Of a DNA stretch of 64,000 nucleotides, positions 52,776-62,282 are shown piece by piece. The stretch comes from Desulfopila aestuarii DSM 18488. Its GTDB lineage: Bacteria; Desulfobacterota; Desulfobulbia; Desulfobulbales; Desulfocapsaceae. A program made the position numbers and the translations under genes. The notes below the pieces were generated by a model, which was not told the origin of the DNA, did not search any database, and saw only the letters and a program-made list of their open reading frames with translations. The stretch is from contig NZ_FRFE01000015.1 in the NCBI RefSeq assembly GCF_900143695.1, forward strand, positions 1 through 64,000. Direction: 5' to 3'. Each line of letters starts with the position of its first letter. Position 1 is the stretch's first letter.

Positions 52776-54413
52776 TCACACCATGGTGCGCAGGCCCTCG
52801 TCGAGCACTGCCCTGTTTTCGCCCTCATTTTCCTGGACAATTGCGTTGCCGACAAGTTCTGTCAGGCCGCAAACGGTAACTTCAGGGGTCCAGTAGTTAT
52901 TGAGGGAGGTCAGGGTTGCACGATCGATGGCGCAGACGCAAGCCAGGGTGTTGACGTCGAACTTGTCGCGTACATACTGCACGGCATTGGCACGCGGATA
53001 GCCCGAACGCATCCTGAGTTCCATAATCTCATCAGTGTTCAAACCGGTACCAGAGCCACAGCAGAATGTCTGCTCGCGGATGGTATTCTCCGGCATTTCC
53101 ACCCAATTATCAACGACATGGTCGAGCACATAACGCGGCTCGTCAAGGAGCCCCATGGCGCGGGAGGTGTTGCAGGAGTCATGGAAGGTCGCCTTTACAT
53201 GGCTGTTGCGGCTCTTGTCGAGCTTCAGCTTACCATGCTTGATGAGGTCGGCGGTAAACTCGGTGATGTGGACCATTTTAGTAGATGCAGCATTCTGGAA
53301 TTTGGTGCCGGTGATCGGAGATACCGGAACTTCCAGGAAATCGGCGGGTCCGTTCATGGTATCCATGTACTGATGCAGTACACGCCACATATGGCCGCAC
53401 TCGCCGCCGATGATATACTTCACCCCGAGACGTTCGGCTTCGGCATACATCTTGGCGTTTAACTTCTTCATGGTCTCATTGTTGGTGAAGAGACCGAAGT
53501 TGCCACCCTCGGAAGCGTAGGTTGACCAGGTATAGTCCAAGCCGATCGCCTCAAAGAGGATCATATAGCCCATGGCGGTATAGAGACCGGGTTCGGCGAA
53601 TACGTCGGCGGAAGGAGTGATGAAGAGGATCTCCGCGCCCTTACGGTTAAAGGAGATATTAGGACGGACACCGGTAAGATTCTCGACGTCGTCAACCAGG
53701 AACTCCACGTTGTCCTTAAAGGTATGCGGCTGCAGACCCATGTGGTTACCGGTGCGGTTCGAGTTCGAGGCCGGCTCGAGAATCCAGTTGATTCCAACAC
53801 CCACCAGATGCAGCAGCTCGCGCAGCATCATGGTGATCTCTGCAGTATCGATACCGTACGGGCAGAAAACGGAGCAGCGGCGGCACTCGGTGCACTGGTA
53901 GGAGTACATGAACCACTCTTTGAGGACACCGACGGTCATCTCGCGGCCACCGGCCATTTTGCCGAGAATCTTACCGCCAAGGGTGAAGTCGTTCCGATAG
54001 ACTGAACGGAGCAACTCGGCCCGAAGAACCGGCATATTCTTGGGATCACCGGTACCAAGGAAGAAGTGGCACTTGTCCGCACAGGCGCCGCAACGAACGC
54101 AGCAATCCATAAAGATCTTCAGGGAACGGAATTTATCGAGCCGCTCCTTGAGGCCGTTTAAGATAATGTTCTTCCAGTCTTCCGGCAGTTTCCAGTCATC
54201 ATCTTCCGGCGACCACTCACGGGCGTTAGGGAAGTACAGCCCTTTCTGGCTGTTGAGATATTCAACTTTATCTTTTTTGGCAGGGTAGGCATAGTTGCCC
54301 GACTTGAACACAGCTGGAATATCCATCCAGTCCTGGGTCGGCACAGCTCCTGTTGCCAGGGAAGGTCCCTGCGCTACGCTTTTCGACAGTTGTTCTAATT
54401 TTGGCACTGACAT
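52776..54413 (-). CDS. dsrK: DsrK, HdrD-like cytoplasmic iron-sulfur subunit
   Basis: DsrK is thought to reduce the DsrC trisulfide made by dissimilatory sulfite reductase. The 4Fe-4S motifs are CCVRCGACADKC (Cys105-Cys115) and CTECRRCSVFCPYG (about 175-190). The C-terminal CCG-type domains include HDSCNTSRA and the cysteine pair FCCGSGTG, which in heterodisulfide reductases hold the special catalytic cluster. 545 aa is normal. It follows dsrM by 38 bases. Confidence 0.95.
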   Translation of the reverse strand: MSVPKLEQLSKSVAQGPSLATGAVPTQDWMDIPAVFKSGNYAYPAKKDKVEYLNSQKGLYFPNAREWSPEDDDWKLPEDWKNIILNGLKERLDKFRSLKIFMDCCVRCGACADKCHFFLGTGDPKNMPVLRAELLRSVYRNDFTLGGKILGKMAGGREMTVGVLKEWFMYSYQCTECRRCSVFCPYGIDTAEITMMLRELLHLVGVGINWILEPASNSNRTGNHMGLQPHTFKDNVEFLVDDVENLTGVRPNISFNRKGAEILFITPSADVFAEPGLYTAMGYMILFEAIGLDYTWSTYASEGGNFGLFTNNETMKKLNAKMYAEAERLGVKYIIGGECGHMWRVLHQYMDTMNGPADFLEVPVSPITGTKFQNAASTKMVHITEFTADLIKHGKLKLDKSRNSHVKATFHDSCNTSRAMGLLDEPRYVLDHVVDNWVEMPENTIREQTFCCGSGTGLNTDEIMELRMRSGYPRANAVQYVRDKFDVNTLACVCAIDRATLTSLNNYWTPEVTVCGLTELVGNAIVQENEGENRAVLDEGLRTMV

Positions 54414-54451
54414 CGCTATTTGATCCTTATATGCAAGTATTGGAAGGTCTG

Positions 54452-55474
54452 TTATTCCTCATCCTTCTGAGGAGGCAACTCTTTCTCTACAGGGATGCCG
54501 GCATCAACCATGAACTCACGGAACTCATCCTCATAGCCGGCATAGGAATGCGGCAGGATGCGGGGGTTCCACGGGTTAAGGTGACGAACCTCTCGGGAAT
54601 TGTTTTTCATGTTCCGGGTCGGACTCATGAATACACCGCCCATATGCATCAATTTGCTGTAGGGGAAATACACCAGCAGTGCGCACACAAGAAAGAGATG
54701 GATAAAGAAAATGGCACCAATGTCTGAACCAATAGTCGGATGCAGGGCAGCCAGACCAACGGTCAATTGCTTGATGTTGACGATGTCAATATCGGTACGC
54801 AGGAAGTACCGCATCAGGATACCGGTAATAGCAATGGTAAAGATCAGCACCAGCGGGAAATAATCGTTCAACAGCGAAATGTAGCGAACCTTGACGTTGG
54901 TCAGGCGGCGGGCGAACAGGAAGCCGACACCAATCAGGATACCGACATCGCTCATATACCAGGTCGGGGCACCAACCTGAAAGAGCGCGTCAAGGGTCTC
55001 AAGCCACTGTACCCAGAACGGAACCGGATTCAGGAACAACCGCATGTGACGCAGAATGATCAGTAGAAACGAGTAGTGGAAAATGAGGGCGAAGATCCAG
55101 AGCCATTTGGAGGACTCATAGGTGATTTTCGGTCCCTGATGCATCTCCGCGTGGGTGTTTCTGAACAATGACCGGAAGGTCAGGATCTCAAGGGCCATCC
55201 GGGCCACAACCTGAGCGGTCGTATGCGGTGCCTCGAGCTTGTTGTGCTTGATGAAATCAAGCGATTTGGCCTGTCCGCAGGTGGTCTGGATCGAGAACGG
55301 TACCGGGGACTTCGCCCACTGTACCACCCGATAGACAAAACCACCCAGGAAGACCGCGATGGCCAGATAAGGGAAGGCGACACCAAAGATGTACGGCATT
55401 CCAGGTATCTGGGACCCCAGCCAGGCAATCAATACTAACGCAATGACCGCCAGAAATGATAAGGCATACTTCAT
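54452..55474 (-). CDS. dsrM: DsrM, NarI-like membrane cytochrome b subunit
   Basis: Membrane protein of 340 aa with six or so helices and several conserved His residues (for example in FHYSFLLIILRHMRLF) that should bind two haems b, as in NarI and HdrE. It links the quinone pool to DsrK. The N-terminus adds an extra hydrophobic pair (ALSFLAVIALVLIAWLGSQI). It is the first gene of the dsrMKJOP operon, preceded by an 83-base gap from the RsbRD-like gene. Confidence 0.94.
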   Translation of the reverse strand: MKYALSFLAVIALVLIAWLGSQIPGMPYIFGVAFPYLAIAVFLGGFVYRVVQWAKSPVPFSIQTTCGQAKSLDFIKHNKLEAPHTTAQVVARMALEILTFRSLFRNTHAEMHQGPKITYESSKWLWIFALIFHYSFLLIILRHMRLFLNPVPFWVQWLETLDALFQVGAPTWYMSDVGILIGVGFLFARRLTNVKVRYISLLNDYFPLVLIFTIAITGILMRYFLRTDIDIVNIKQLTVGLAALHPTIGSDIGAIFFIHLFLVCALLVYFPYSKLMHMGGVFMSPTRNMKNNSREVRHLNPWNPRILPHSYAGYEDEFREFMVDAGIPVEKELPPQKDEE

Positions 55475-55557
55475 TTCTTACCTCGCTTCAATTGAACTTG
55501 TTTTGGAATCCTCCTGAAAAACCGAGCTATTTTTCAAGCAGAGACCAGTTAATTACC

Positions 55558-56091
55558 TTATACGCTTTTTAAAAATTCTTGTGATTCTTCGTTTAATAAT
55601 TTGGAGGGACACTTACTGTCCGTAAGGATATGGCTGCCGGATTTGATCTCGGCAATCCGTACTTTGTATAAACGTTCACGCGACTCCATGTAGATATCGA
55701 ATGCCGCAAGAACGGCAAGGTCGACATTAAACTCGAAGTCGTAAAGGTCCTTCACAAATACAGCCCTCTCCTTGTCTGCGGCAAGAACTTCCCTGGTGAT
55801 ATGTTTGACCGCATTTAGGGGGGCAACTGCCTGGGCTGGAGTAAACTCCTGGACAGCGCGAATTTTAATAATTTTCTCGACCGGTCCTTTAAATTCCACA
55901 GGATCTGTTCCTTTGGACATCATGACAAAAAGGCTATCAAGTGCCTCTCGGACACTTGCACCGATCGGGTTAGCAAACTGATCTTTTTCTCGTTTGAAAA
56001 AATCCGAGGAAGTATATGTCGACAGGGTGTAATCGACCCATTTACCTACAATTGTTTCGCGATAATTGCGAAATGCTTCAGCAAGATCCAT
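55558..56091 (-). CDS. RsbRD N-terminal-domain-like protein upstream of dsrM
   Basis: A soluble helical protein of 177 aa. The pattern YRETIVGKWVDYTLSTYTS, REALDSLFVMMSKGT and AAFDIYMESRERLYKVRIAE resembles the stand-alone RsbRD N-terminal sensor domain, a globin-like fold found in stressosome proteins. No haem-binding His is obvious. It lies directly upstream of dsrM on the same strand and probably belongs to the same transcript; a role as a regulator or assembly factor for the Dsr complex is inference from position. The family call rests on the general pattern. Confidence 0.65.
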   Translation of the reverse strand: MDLAEAFRNYRETIVGKWVDYTLSTYTSSDFFKREKDQFANPIGASVREALDSLFVMMSKGTDPVEFKGPVEKIIKIRAVQEFTPAQAVAPLNAVKHITREVLAADKERAVFVKDLYDFEFNVDLAVLAAFDIYMESRERLYKVRIAEIKSGSHILTDSKCPSKLLNEESQEFLKSV

Positions 56092-56285
56092 CTAATCAAG
56101 GCCTCTCATAATCCAACTTCCGTACGTATGGCCGCCGCCTAGCAGGCGCAATTGTCCCACTGAATGACCATTCACAAAAGCGCACTTCTAGCATCTTTCA
56201 TACGCTTTTTCAAGAGTATTTTTCCTGTGAAAAGTCTCGCAAAAACGTCTTGTTCCGAGCCTACCCCAAGAAAAGACAACCATCC

Positions 56286-58388
56286 TTAAGGAGTTAAAAT
56301 ATCGCGTACGACCTGCGATGCTTCCAGGACATATGGATCTTCTTTGACCTCTTCAACCCACTCCTTCTTTTTCTCTTCCGGGGTGGCTGTATCGACCTCA
56401 AAATCCTCGTCACTACCTTCATCTTCGCGGAATTTTTTATAGTAGGCGCCGATATGCTGTCTGGCCTTGCGCGCCTCTTCCAACTTGGCCCGCATGTCGT
56501 CGATATCCATCGATACCAGGGTGTCTTTGCTACGCTTGACTGCTTTTTCGGACTCCTCGGTGATCATCTGGAATGCCTTGTTATTCTTGACCCTGGCGAG
56601 GCTCTTTTTCTTCAGTTTTTCAATATTCGGGTGTTTGCGGTACGGGGTGTAGTCGACTGAGGCAATGGAATCCCATGGCAGCGAATACTCGAGATACCGC
56701 TCGCCCGACTCGATATGCTTGAACAGGCTCGGCAGCACGATATCCGGTTCGACTCCTTTGTACTGCGTGGAACCACCGGTAACCCGGTAGAATTTCTGAA
56801 TCATCACCTTCAGCGCCCCGAGATCTTCATACTTCTTCAATTGTAGCAGGGGAATATTCTCATTGAGGTCGATAATTGTCTGAACCGTTCCCTTTCCGTG
56901 GGTATGTTCATCACCGATAATCACCGCTCGCCCGTAATCCTGCAAGGCGCCAGCGACAATCTCGGAAGCAGAGGCAGAGAATTTATTGACCAGCACTACC
57001 AGTGGGCCGTCATAGTCCACACCGTAGCTCTCATCACGAAGAATCCGCTCCGCACCGTTACTGTTCTTAACAGTAACAACCGGACCATTATCGATGAACA
57101 GACCTGTAATTTCCACTGCATCGACCAGCGCGCCGCCGCCGTTGTTACGAAGATCAAGAATGATCCCCTTCACACCTTGCTTCAGCAGTTTTTCCAGCTC
57201 CACCCGGGTATCTTCGCTTGAACTGCGCCCGCCGTCCTGGCCATTTTTTTCAAAATCCCTGTAAAAGCTGGGAATGAGGATATAGCCGATTCGGGTTCCG
57301 TCTCCTGCATCCAGCACCTGGCTTTTCACAAAGGTTTCTTCAATCTCCACCACATCACGGATGATAGGAATTACCTCTTTAGCACCATCAGCTTTTCTGA
57401 CCGTCAAGCGCACCTCTGACCCTTTGGGACCACGAATCAGGCGGACAGCTTCCCGCAATCGCATATCGCTGACATCCACCGGCTCAGCCGGACCTTCTGC
57501 CACCTGCAGGATAACATCTTCCGCCTCCAACCGGCCCTGTTTGGCCGAGGCACTGCCGGGAATAATCCTCACGACCCTGATCAATCCGTCATCCTCCCGC
57601 AAAAGTGCACCAATACCCTCAAGGCTGCCGCGCATGCTGATATCAAACTGCTCCTTGTCTGCAGGTGGGATATAGTTGGTATGGGGGTCAAAGGCCCGGG
57701 TGACAGCGTTGAAAAAACGGTCGTAATGATCCTGAAGGGTCTCCTGATGGAGCCGATGAAAAAAGTTTTGATTACTCTTGGCTACCTTTTCATAGGTTTC
57801 TTTCCAAAGCTCCTCATCACTTTTATTCGTTTTGTCCTTCTTCTGGTCTTCCTGCAGCTCAAGGAAACGGTTGTTCAACTGGATCTGCAGAATCTTCCGC
57901 CAACGCTCTTTCAGCTTACCGAGATCAGCAACATAATCGAGCTTATCGGGATCTGTCTCAAGGGTTCCCTTGGTGTGTGGATCAATAGGGCTGGCCAGGA
58001 TCTCGCCGACCATTTTCTCTACCTGGGCAATACGCTCATTGATGATGGTATACCCGGCATCGGGCAGTGAAATGCTGCCGCGCTTGAGATTGTCATCAAT
58101 GTAGAGGGCAAAGGAGGTCAATTGCTCGACATCTTTTTTTAACAGAAAACGTTTCTGATAATCCAGTTGTTTGATATAGAGGGTAAAGGCTGCCTCAGCC
58201 AAGGTGTCATCCATCACCTTATCGCTGAAATGGAGAGACGGAAGCTGCCTGCTGATCATGTACCCGATCAACCGATTGCGTTTCTGGTCTACCTGGTCGT
58301 TTTCCTGGGCATGAAGGGGACTCACCCCTGCCTGCAGCAGTAACACAATGGCACATGTACAAAGGACAAACCGATAAAGACGTTTCAT
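56286..58388 (-). CDS. prc: Tail-specific (carboxy-terminal processing) protease Prc/CtpA
   Basis: Periplasmic serine protease with a signal peptide (FVLCTCAIVLLLQAGVSPLHA). An N-terminal helical domain (about 30-230) is followed by a PDZ domain (about 245-330, GIGALLREDDGLIRVVRIIP) and the S41 catalytic domain with the nucleophile in VNKFSASASEIVAGALQD and the Lys in GDEHTHGKGTVQ. A C-terminal DUF3340-like tail makes it 700 aa, the size of E. coli Prc. It degrades proteins with nonpolar C-termini and adjusts cell-wall hydrolases. Confidence 0.94.
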   Translation of the reverse strand: MKRLYRFVLCTCAIVLLLQAGVSPLHAQENDQVDQKRNRLIGYMISRQLPSLHFSDKVMDDTLAEAAFTLYIKQLDYQKRFLLKKDVEQLTSFALYIDDNLKRGSISLPDAGYTIINERIAQVEKMVGEILASPIDPHTKGTLETDPDKLDYVADLGKLKERWRKILQIQLNNRFLELQEDQKKDKTNKSDEELWKETYEKVAKSNQNFFHRLHQETLQDHYDRFFNAVTRAFDPHTNYIPPADKEQFDISMRGSLEGIGALLREDDGLIRVVRIIPGSASAKQGRLEAEDVILQVAEGPAEPVDVSDMRLREAVRLIRGPKGSEVRLTVRKADGAKEVIPIIRDVVEIEETFVKSQVLDAGDGTRIGYILIPSFYRDFEKNGQDGGRSSSEDTRVELEKLLKQGVKGIILDLRNNGGGALVDAVEITGLFIDNGPVVTVKNSNGAERILRDESYGVDYDGPLVVLVNKFSASASEIVAGALQDYGRAVIIGDEHTHGKGTVQTIIDLNENIPLLQLKKYEDLGALKVMIQKFYRVTGGSTQYKGVEPDIVLPSLFKHIESGERYLEYSLPWDSIASVDYTPYRKHPNIEKLKKKSLARVKNNKAFQMITEESEKAVKRSKDTLVSMDIDDMRAKLEEARKARQHIGAYYKKFREDEGSDEDFEVDTATPEEKKKEWVEEVKEDPYVLEASQVVRDILTP

Positions 58389-58511
58389 AGGATCAGAATC
58401 GAAAAAAGAAGAGTGAATGAATGCAGGTTACGCCGGCCAGTTCTTTACGCCGTTGCGTAAAAGACATACCAGAAGCGAGTAACAAATACCACGACAAAGA
58501 GCACCTTTCAC

Positions 58512-58844
58512 ATGAAACAATTACAGACCGAAATCAAGGAATTTATTGCCAGGCGTAACTGGAAGCAGTATCACAGCCCCAAAAACCTGGTCATGGCGCT
58601 GAGTGTAGAAGCCGCTGAGCTTACAGAGATTTTCCAGTGGATGACACAGGAAGAAAGCCGAAATGTCACAAAGGAGACACGCTCCCACATCGAAGAGGAG
58701 ATTGGCGATATCATGATCTATCTATCGACAGTGGCGGCAGCATTCGATATTGACCCCATCTCCGCCGCCCGAAAGAAACTTGTCAAAAATGCTATAAAAT
58801 ACCCGGCGCCCAAGGAACTGTCAGACGATGGCAATCTCACCTGA
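58512..58844 (+). CDS. MazG-like nucleotide pyrophosphohydrolase
   Basis: All-alpha NTP pyrophosphohydrolase of 110 aa like RS21-C6/dCTPase. The metal-binding acids are in LSVEAAELTEIFQW and HIEEEIGDIMIYL (the ExxE...ExxD pattern). It would hydrolyse a dNTP or modified NTP to the monophosphate, as house-cleaning. Its 3' end overlaps the convergent 175-aa gene by 24 bases. Confidence 0.88.
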   Translation: MKQLQTEIKEFIARRNWKQYHSPKNLVMALSVEAAELTEIFQWMTQEESRNVTKETRSHIEEEIGDIMIYLSTVAAAFDIDPISAARKKLVKNAIKYPAPKELSDDGNLT

Positions 58845-59348
58845 GGGATCAGGGACAGGACAGATCCCGGCCAGCTCTTTCGGCAGTTCATTAACAGCCA
58901 GTCCTATCTCCATGGCGAAAGATTGTAATTCATTCAAGCTGCAGTTCAACGCCGTCTCGTAGGCACTGGCTTTCGCATCCGCCACCTCAACCGCCAACAG
59001 GGAGGAGAACGCTTCAGCTACCTCGTCGATAAAACCGTCCGACACCTCCAACGCCTGCCTCAAGCAAAAACGCTGGTAACGCTGGTAATTGATAATAGCA
59101 CGCTTCACCCCACGATACATTGAGGTATTGCGGTTCTCCGGCAGGAGATCGCGCAGGATAATATCACGATAGCGCTCCATAGCCGCTGCCTGCAGTTCAC
59201 GCAAGTGATGTTCGGCCAAAGTCAACTTGGGACCATCTTCAGCCTCAGTGAGATAATAGAGTGAAGAGTGGAGCGCGACCTCCGGCAATTCACCAGAATG
59301 ACGGACGACAAACCACTCATTGTCAATATGTTCCGTCTCCCGCTTCAT
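58821..59348 (-). CDS. Hypothetical protein, 175 aa, coupled to hemA
   Basis: The family is not recognised. The protein is helical and acidic without membrane segments, with NTSMYRGVKRAIINYQRYQR in the middle. Its ATG overlaps the end of hemA by 4 bases, so it is translated with glutamyl-tRNA reductase. Context suggests a lineage-specific partner in tetrapyrrole synthesis or a simple hitchhiker; there is no direct evidence for either. Confidence 0.7.
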   Translation of the reverse strand: MKRETEHIDNEWFVVRHSGELPEVALHSSLYYLTEAEDGPKLTLAEHHLRELQAAAMERYRDIILRDLLPENRNTSMYRGVKRAIINYQRYQRFCLRQALEVSDGFIDEVAEAFSSLLAVEVADAKASAYETALNCSLNELQSFAMEIGLAVNELPKELAGICPVPDPSGEIAIV

Positions 59349-60631
59349 TGCCTTTCGTTCTTGTTGAGACCAAAGACATTACGAACCGTTTCGACCTTGA
59401 TCTGGGTGTTGTCACGACCTCCACAACTGTCGTCTTTGAGATACTGCAGAGGATCATGGAGGATTTTCGCAGTAATCGCCGCCGCCATTTTCTCAAACGA
59501 CTGCCGTTCTCCGGCGGTGAGATTGGCCATACGCCCCAGAGTCTTCTCCAGTTCCTGCCGACAGATTTCATCGGCCTTGCCACGCAGTTCCAGAATGGTT
59601 GGCGTGAGTGCCATCCCCTCCTGCCAGCGCTGGAACTTGATAGTCTCTTCCTCAACGATCCGTTCCGCTTTTTTTGCCTCTCTGTCACGCTCGGAACGGT
59701 TCATCTCCACCACCTGACTCAGGTCATCGATATCATAGAGGTAGACGTTTTCGAGATCGTTGAGGCCGGGATCAAGATCGCGAGGCACAGCGATATCGAT
59801 AAAGAACAGAGGCTTGTTGCGACGGGTACGCATAACCGGTTTAACCTGGTCCTTTTCCAGGATAATGTTGGGTGCACCGGTGGAGCTGATAATGATATCG
59901 GCATGTTCCAACTGGGGAACCAGCTCTTCAAATGAGACGGCATGGCCGTCAAATCGTTTAGCCAGGTCCACCGCCCGGGACAGGGTCCGGTTGGCGACGG
60001 TTACCGAAAGGGCTCCCTGCCCAACCAGATGCTGGGCGGCAAGCTCAGCCATCTCACCGGCCCCGACCAGAAGTACCCGTTTATCCCGTAGATCACCAAA
60101 GATCTTTCTCGCCAGCTCAACCGCTGCGGAGCTGATAGAGACAGCGGAAGAACCAATACCTGTTTCGGTCCTGATCCTTTTTGCAACCGAAAACGTTTTA
60201 TGCAGCAATCGGTTCAAAAGTGGCCCGGTGCAATGCAACGATGAGGCGTAACGATAGGCCTCTTTTATCTGACCGAGAATCTGGGCTTCACCAACAATGA
60301 GCGAATCAAGGCTTGCCGCGACGGTAAAGAGGTGACTCACCGCATCAATACCGGAATAGATATAGATGTATCCCCGACAGTCATCTGCAACTGCGGTTTC
60401 ACCAAAAAGAAATCGTATCAACTGCTCTTCCATAGCCGGACCGGGTTCGCCCACCACCAGCAATTCCACCCGGTTGCAGGTGGAAAGAAGGAAACATTCA
60501 CGACAGCCGGAAATAGTTTTCAAACGCTGAAGCGGCTCCTCATATCCACCGGAAAGCGCAATCTTTTCGCGGATTTCAACCGGAGTCGTCTTATGGTTTA
60601 CTCCCAGCAGAATAAAGCTGTCACTGCCCAT
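59345..60631 (-). CDS. hemA: Glutamyl-tRNA reductase
   Basis: First committed enzyme of C5 tetrapyrrole synthesis: reduces Glu-tRNA to glutamate-1-semialdehyde. The catalytic Cys is in ECFLLSTCNRVELLV; LGVNHKTTPVEIREKIAL, VGEAQILGQIKEAY and the NADPH site LLVGAGEMAELAAQHL are typical. The start at 60631 (MGSDSFILLG) is chosen over 60664 because it matches family length (about 428 aa). It overlaps the end of the ccsA-like gene, so the two are coupled. Confidence 0.96.
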   Translation of the reverse strand: MGSDSFILLGVNHKTTPVEIREKIALSGGYEEPLQRLKTISGCRECFLLSTCNRVELLVVGEPGPAMEEQLIRFLFGETAVADDCRGYIYIYSGIDAVSHLFTVAASLDSLIVGEAQILGQIKEAYRYASSLHCTGPLLNRLLHKTFSVAKRIRTETGIGSSAVSISSAAVELARKIFGDLRDKRVLLVGAGEMAELAAQHLVGQGALSVTVANRTLSRAVDLAKRFDGHAVSFEELVPQLEHADIIISSTGAPNIILEKDQVKPVMRTRRNKPLFFIDIAVPRDLDPGLNDLENVYLYDIDDLSQVVEMNRSERDREAKKAERIVEEETIKFQRWQEGMALTPTILELRGKADEICRQELEKTLGRMANLTAGERQSFEKMAAAITAKILHDPLQYLKDDSCGGRDNTQIKVETVRNVFGLNKNERQ

Positions 60632-61451
60632 ACGACTGCACACCTCCGAGTGGATACATGACACCCCAGAGGGTAAATATCACAATGGCAAAACCGGCAA
60701 TAGCCATAACTGCCGCCCGCTTACCCCGCCAGCCGGCGGTAAAACGCTGATGGATCTGCAGCAGGTAGACAAACCAGGTGATCATCGACCATATCTCTTT
60801 CGGATGCCACTGCCAGTAGGTTCCCCAGGCCTGCCTCGTCCAAAGCGAACCGGTAACGATCCCCAAGGTAAGAAAGGCAAAACCGGCGGCAAGGCAATGA
60901 CTGTTGAGTTGATCTAATGCGTCAAGAGATGGCAACCTGCTAAAGAAATAACCGAACTTTTTCCTTTTTAATTCCCGTTCCTGGAGCAGGTACATAAGAC
61001 CACCGCAGAAAGCCAGCGAAAAAAAGGCATAGGCAAAAAGCGAGACCCCGGCGTGCACAGGCAACCACCAGCTCTGCAACACCGGTTTCAATGGTAGAAT
61101 ATCGCGTGAGGCAAATGAGGCGGCAAGCAAAAGCAACATGATGAGCATTGCCACAAAAGTACCAAAATTTTTCACCGTATAGCGCCAGCGAAAAGAGAGA
61201 TACGCCCAGGTGGCAGCCCAGGCAAAGAAGACCACCGCTTCATGCTGACTCGTGATGGGAGTGTAACCAGCAATCAAATAGCGCGAGCCGATATACAGGG
61301 TCTGCAGGACACCGGAAAGCAGCAGCACACCTCTGGCCACTACCCGCACCTTAGCATTCTGACTGACAAAAAACACCACATACAGAATACAGGAGAGCAA
61401 GGTAGTCCCCAGTACCGCCAGAAAGAACAGATAACTCATCTCATTCATCAT
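60621..61451 (-). CDS. ccsA: CcsA/ResC-like cytochrome c assembly protein (HemX type)
   Basis: Membrane protein of 276 aa with about eight helices. The haem-handling WWD motif is present as TYWQWHPKEIWSMITW, with conserved His residues in LPVHAGVSLFAY and ITSQHEAVVF. Such proteins deliver haem to apocytochrome c in system II, or (HemX) influence HemA levels. Its place directly before hemA is common in this lineage and fits the triheme DsrJ's need for c-type maturation. A separate CcsB/ResB partner is not in the window. Confidence 0.88.
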   Translation of the reverse strand: MMNEMSYLFFLAVLGTTLLSCILYVVFFVSQNAKVRVVARGVLLLSGVLQTLYIGSRYLIAGYTPITSQHEAVVFFAWAATWAYLSFRWRYTVKNFGTFVAMLIMLLLLAASFASRDILPLKPVLQSWWLPVHAGVSLFAYAFFSLAFCGGLMYLLQERELKRKKFGYFFSRLPSLDALDQLNSHCLAAGFAFLTLGIVTGSLWTRQAWGTYWQWHPKEIWSMITWFVYLLQIHQRFTAGWRGKRAAVMAIAGFAIVIFTLWGVMYPLGGVQSYGQ

Positions 61452-61577
61452 ACAAACGACCCTTTACCCTGTGGTCCCTACGATATGTGGCATCTTCCCA
61501 AATGAATCATTGAATAAAGAGTGCTCCAGCTCGTTGTGGACTGCTGCACCCTGTAACTTCTGGGTACCATCTGCTTC

Positions 61578-62246
61578 TTAACTCGATACTGCTCCAATCA
61601 AGGCATCGACGTCAATACCTTCCGGCAACTCGCTGCGAAGAAGCGCAGCGACCAGCTCCCATTTGCTGCCGCGAACAAGGTCAACCAGACCAGCCTGCAA
61701 CAAGCGCTGAAACATTACCCTGTTGACCTCTGAATTACCGGGACGATCGACAATAACATCCCGTATCCGAGCAAAGAGTGAAATGACTTTACCATATTCA
61801 CCGTCGAACTGTTCTTCAAGCTGTTCCCGGATCAATTTGGCAAGGGCCGGACTGGCTCCGCCAGTGGAAACCGTGAGTAACAATTCCCCTCGACGAACCT
61901 GGGCCGGTACTTGGAAATCGCAGCGAGTCGGTTCATCGGCGATATTGAGAAACACCCCGTTCTTCCGAGCTTCGGTTGCGACCTGATCCTGGATTCGGCG
62001 ATTGTTGGTCACGGCAAAGGCCAAAAACGCACCAGCCAGATCGCCCTCGCGATACCCTCGTTGCTGCAGCTCGATTTCCCCTTTGGTTACCAAAAGCGCG
62101 ATGCCTTCAACCACCTCAGGGCTGATCACCATCACCCTGGCCCCACAGGAAAGCAACGTACGGATCTTGCGCAGACCAACCTTGCCGCCACCAATAACCA
62201 GACACAGTTTACCGGCAATCTGCAGATTTACGGGGTATAGCATCAT
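61578..62246 (-). CDS. sirC: Precorrin-2 dehydrogenase/sirohydrochlorin ferrochelatase domain protein
   Basis: Met8/CysG N-terminal-type enzyme that oxidises precorrin-2 to sirohydrochlorin (and may insert iron) for sirohaem. The NAD-binding start NLQIAGKLCLVIGGGKVGLR and the segment NIADEPTRCDFQVPAQVRRG then VSTGGASPALAKLIREQLEE are diagnostic. 222 aa is the stand-alone form. Sirohaem is the cofactor of dissimilatory sulfite reductase. It lies upstream of ccsA-hemA on the same strand. Confidence 0.93.
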   Translation of the reverse strand: MMLYPVNLQIAGKLCLVIGGGKVGLRKIRTLLSCGARVMVISPEVVEGIALLVTKGEIELQQRGYREGDLAGAFLAFAVTNNRRIQDQVATEARKNGVFLNIADEPTRCDFQVPAQVRRGELLLTVSTGGASPALAKLIREQLEEQFDGEYGKVISLFARIRDVIVDRPGNSEVNRVMFQRLLQAGLVDLVRGSKWELVAALLRSELPEGIDVDALIGAVSS

Positions 62247-62282
62247 CTCTTTGGTGTAATCCTTACCTTGTTGCGAACGTTA

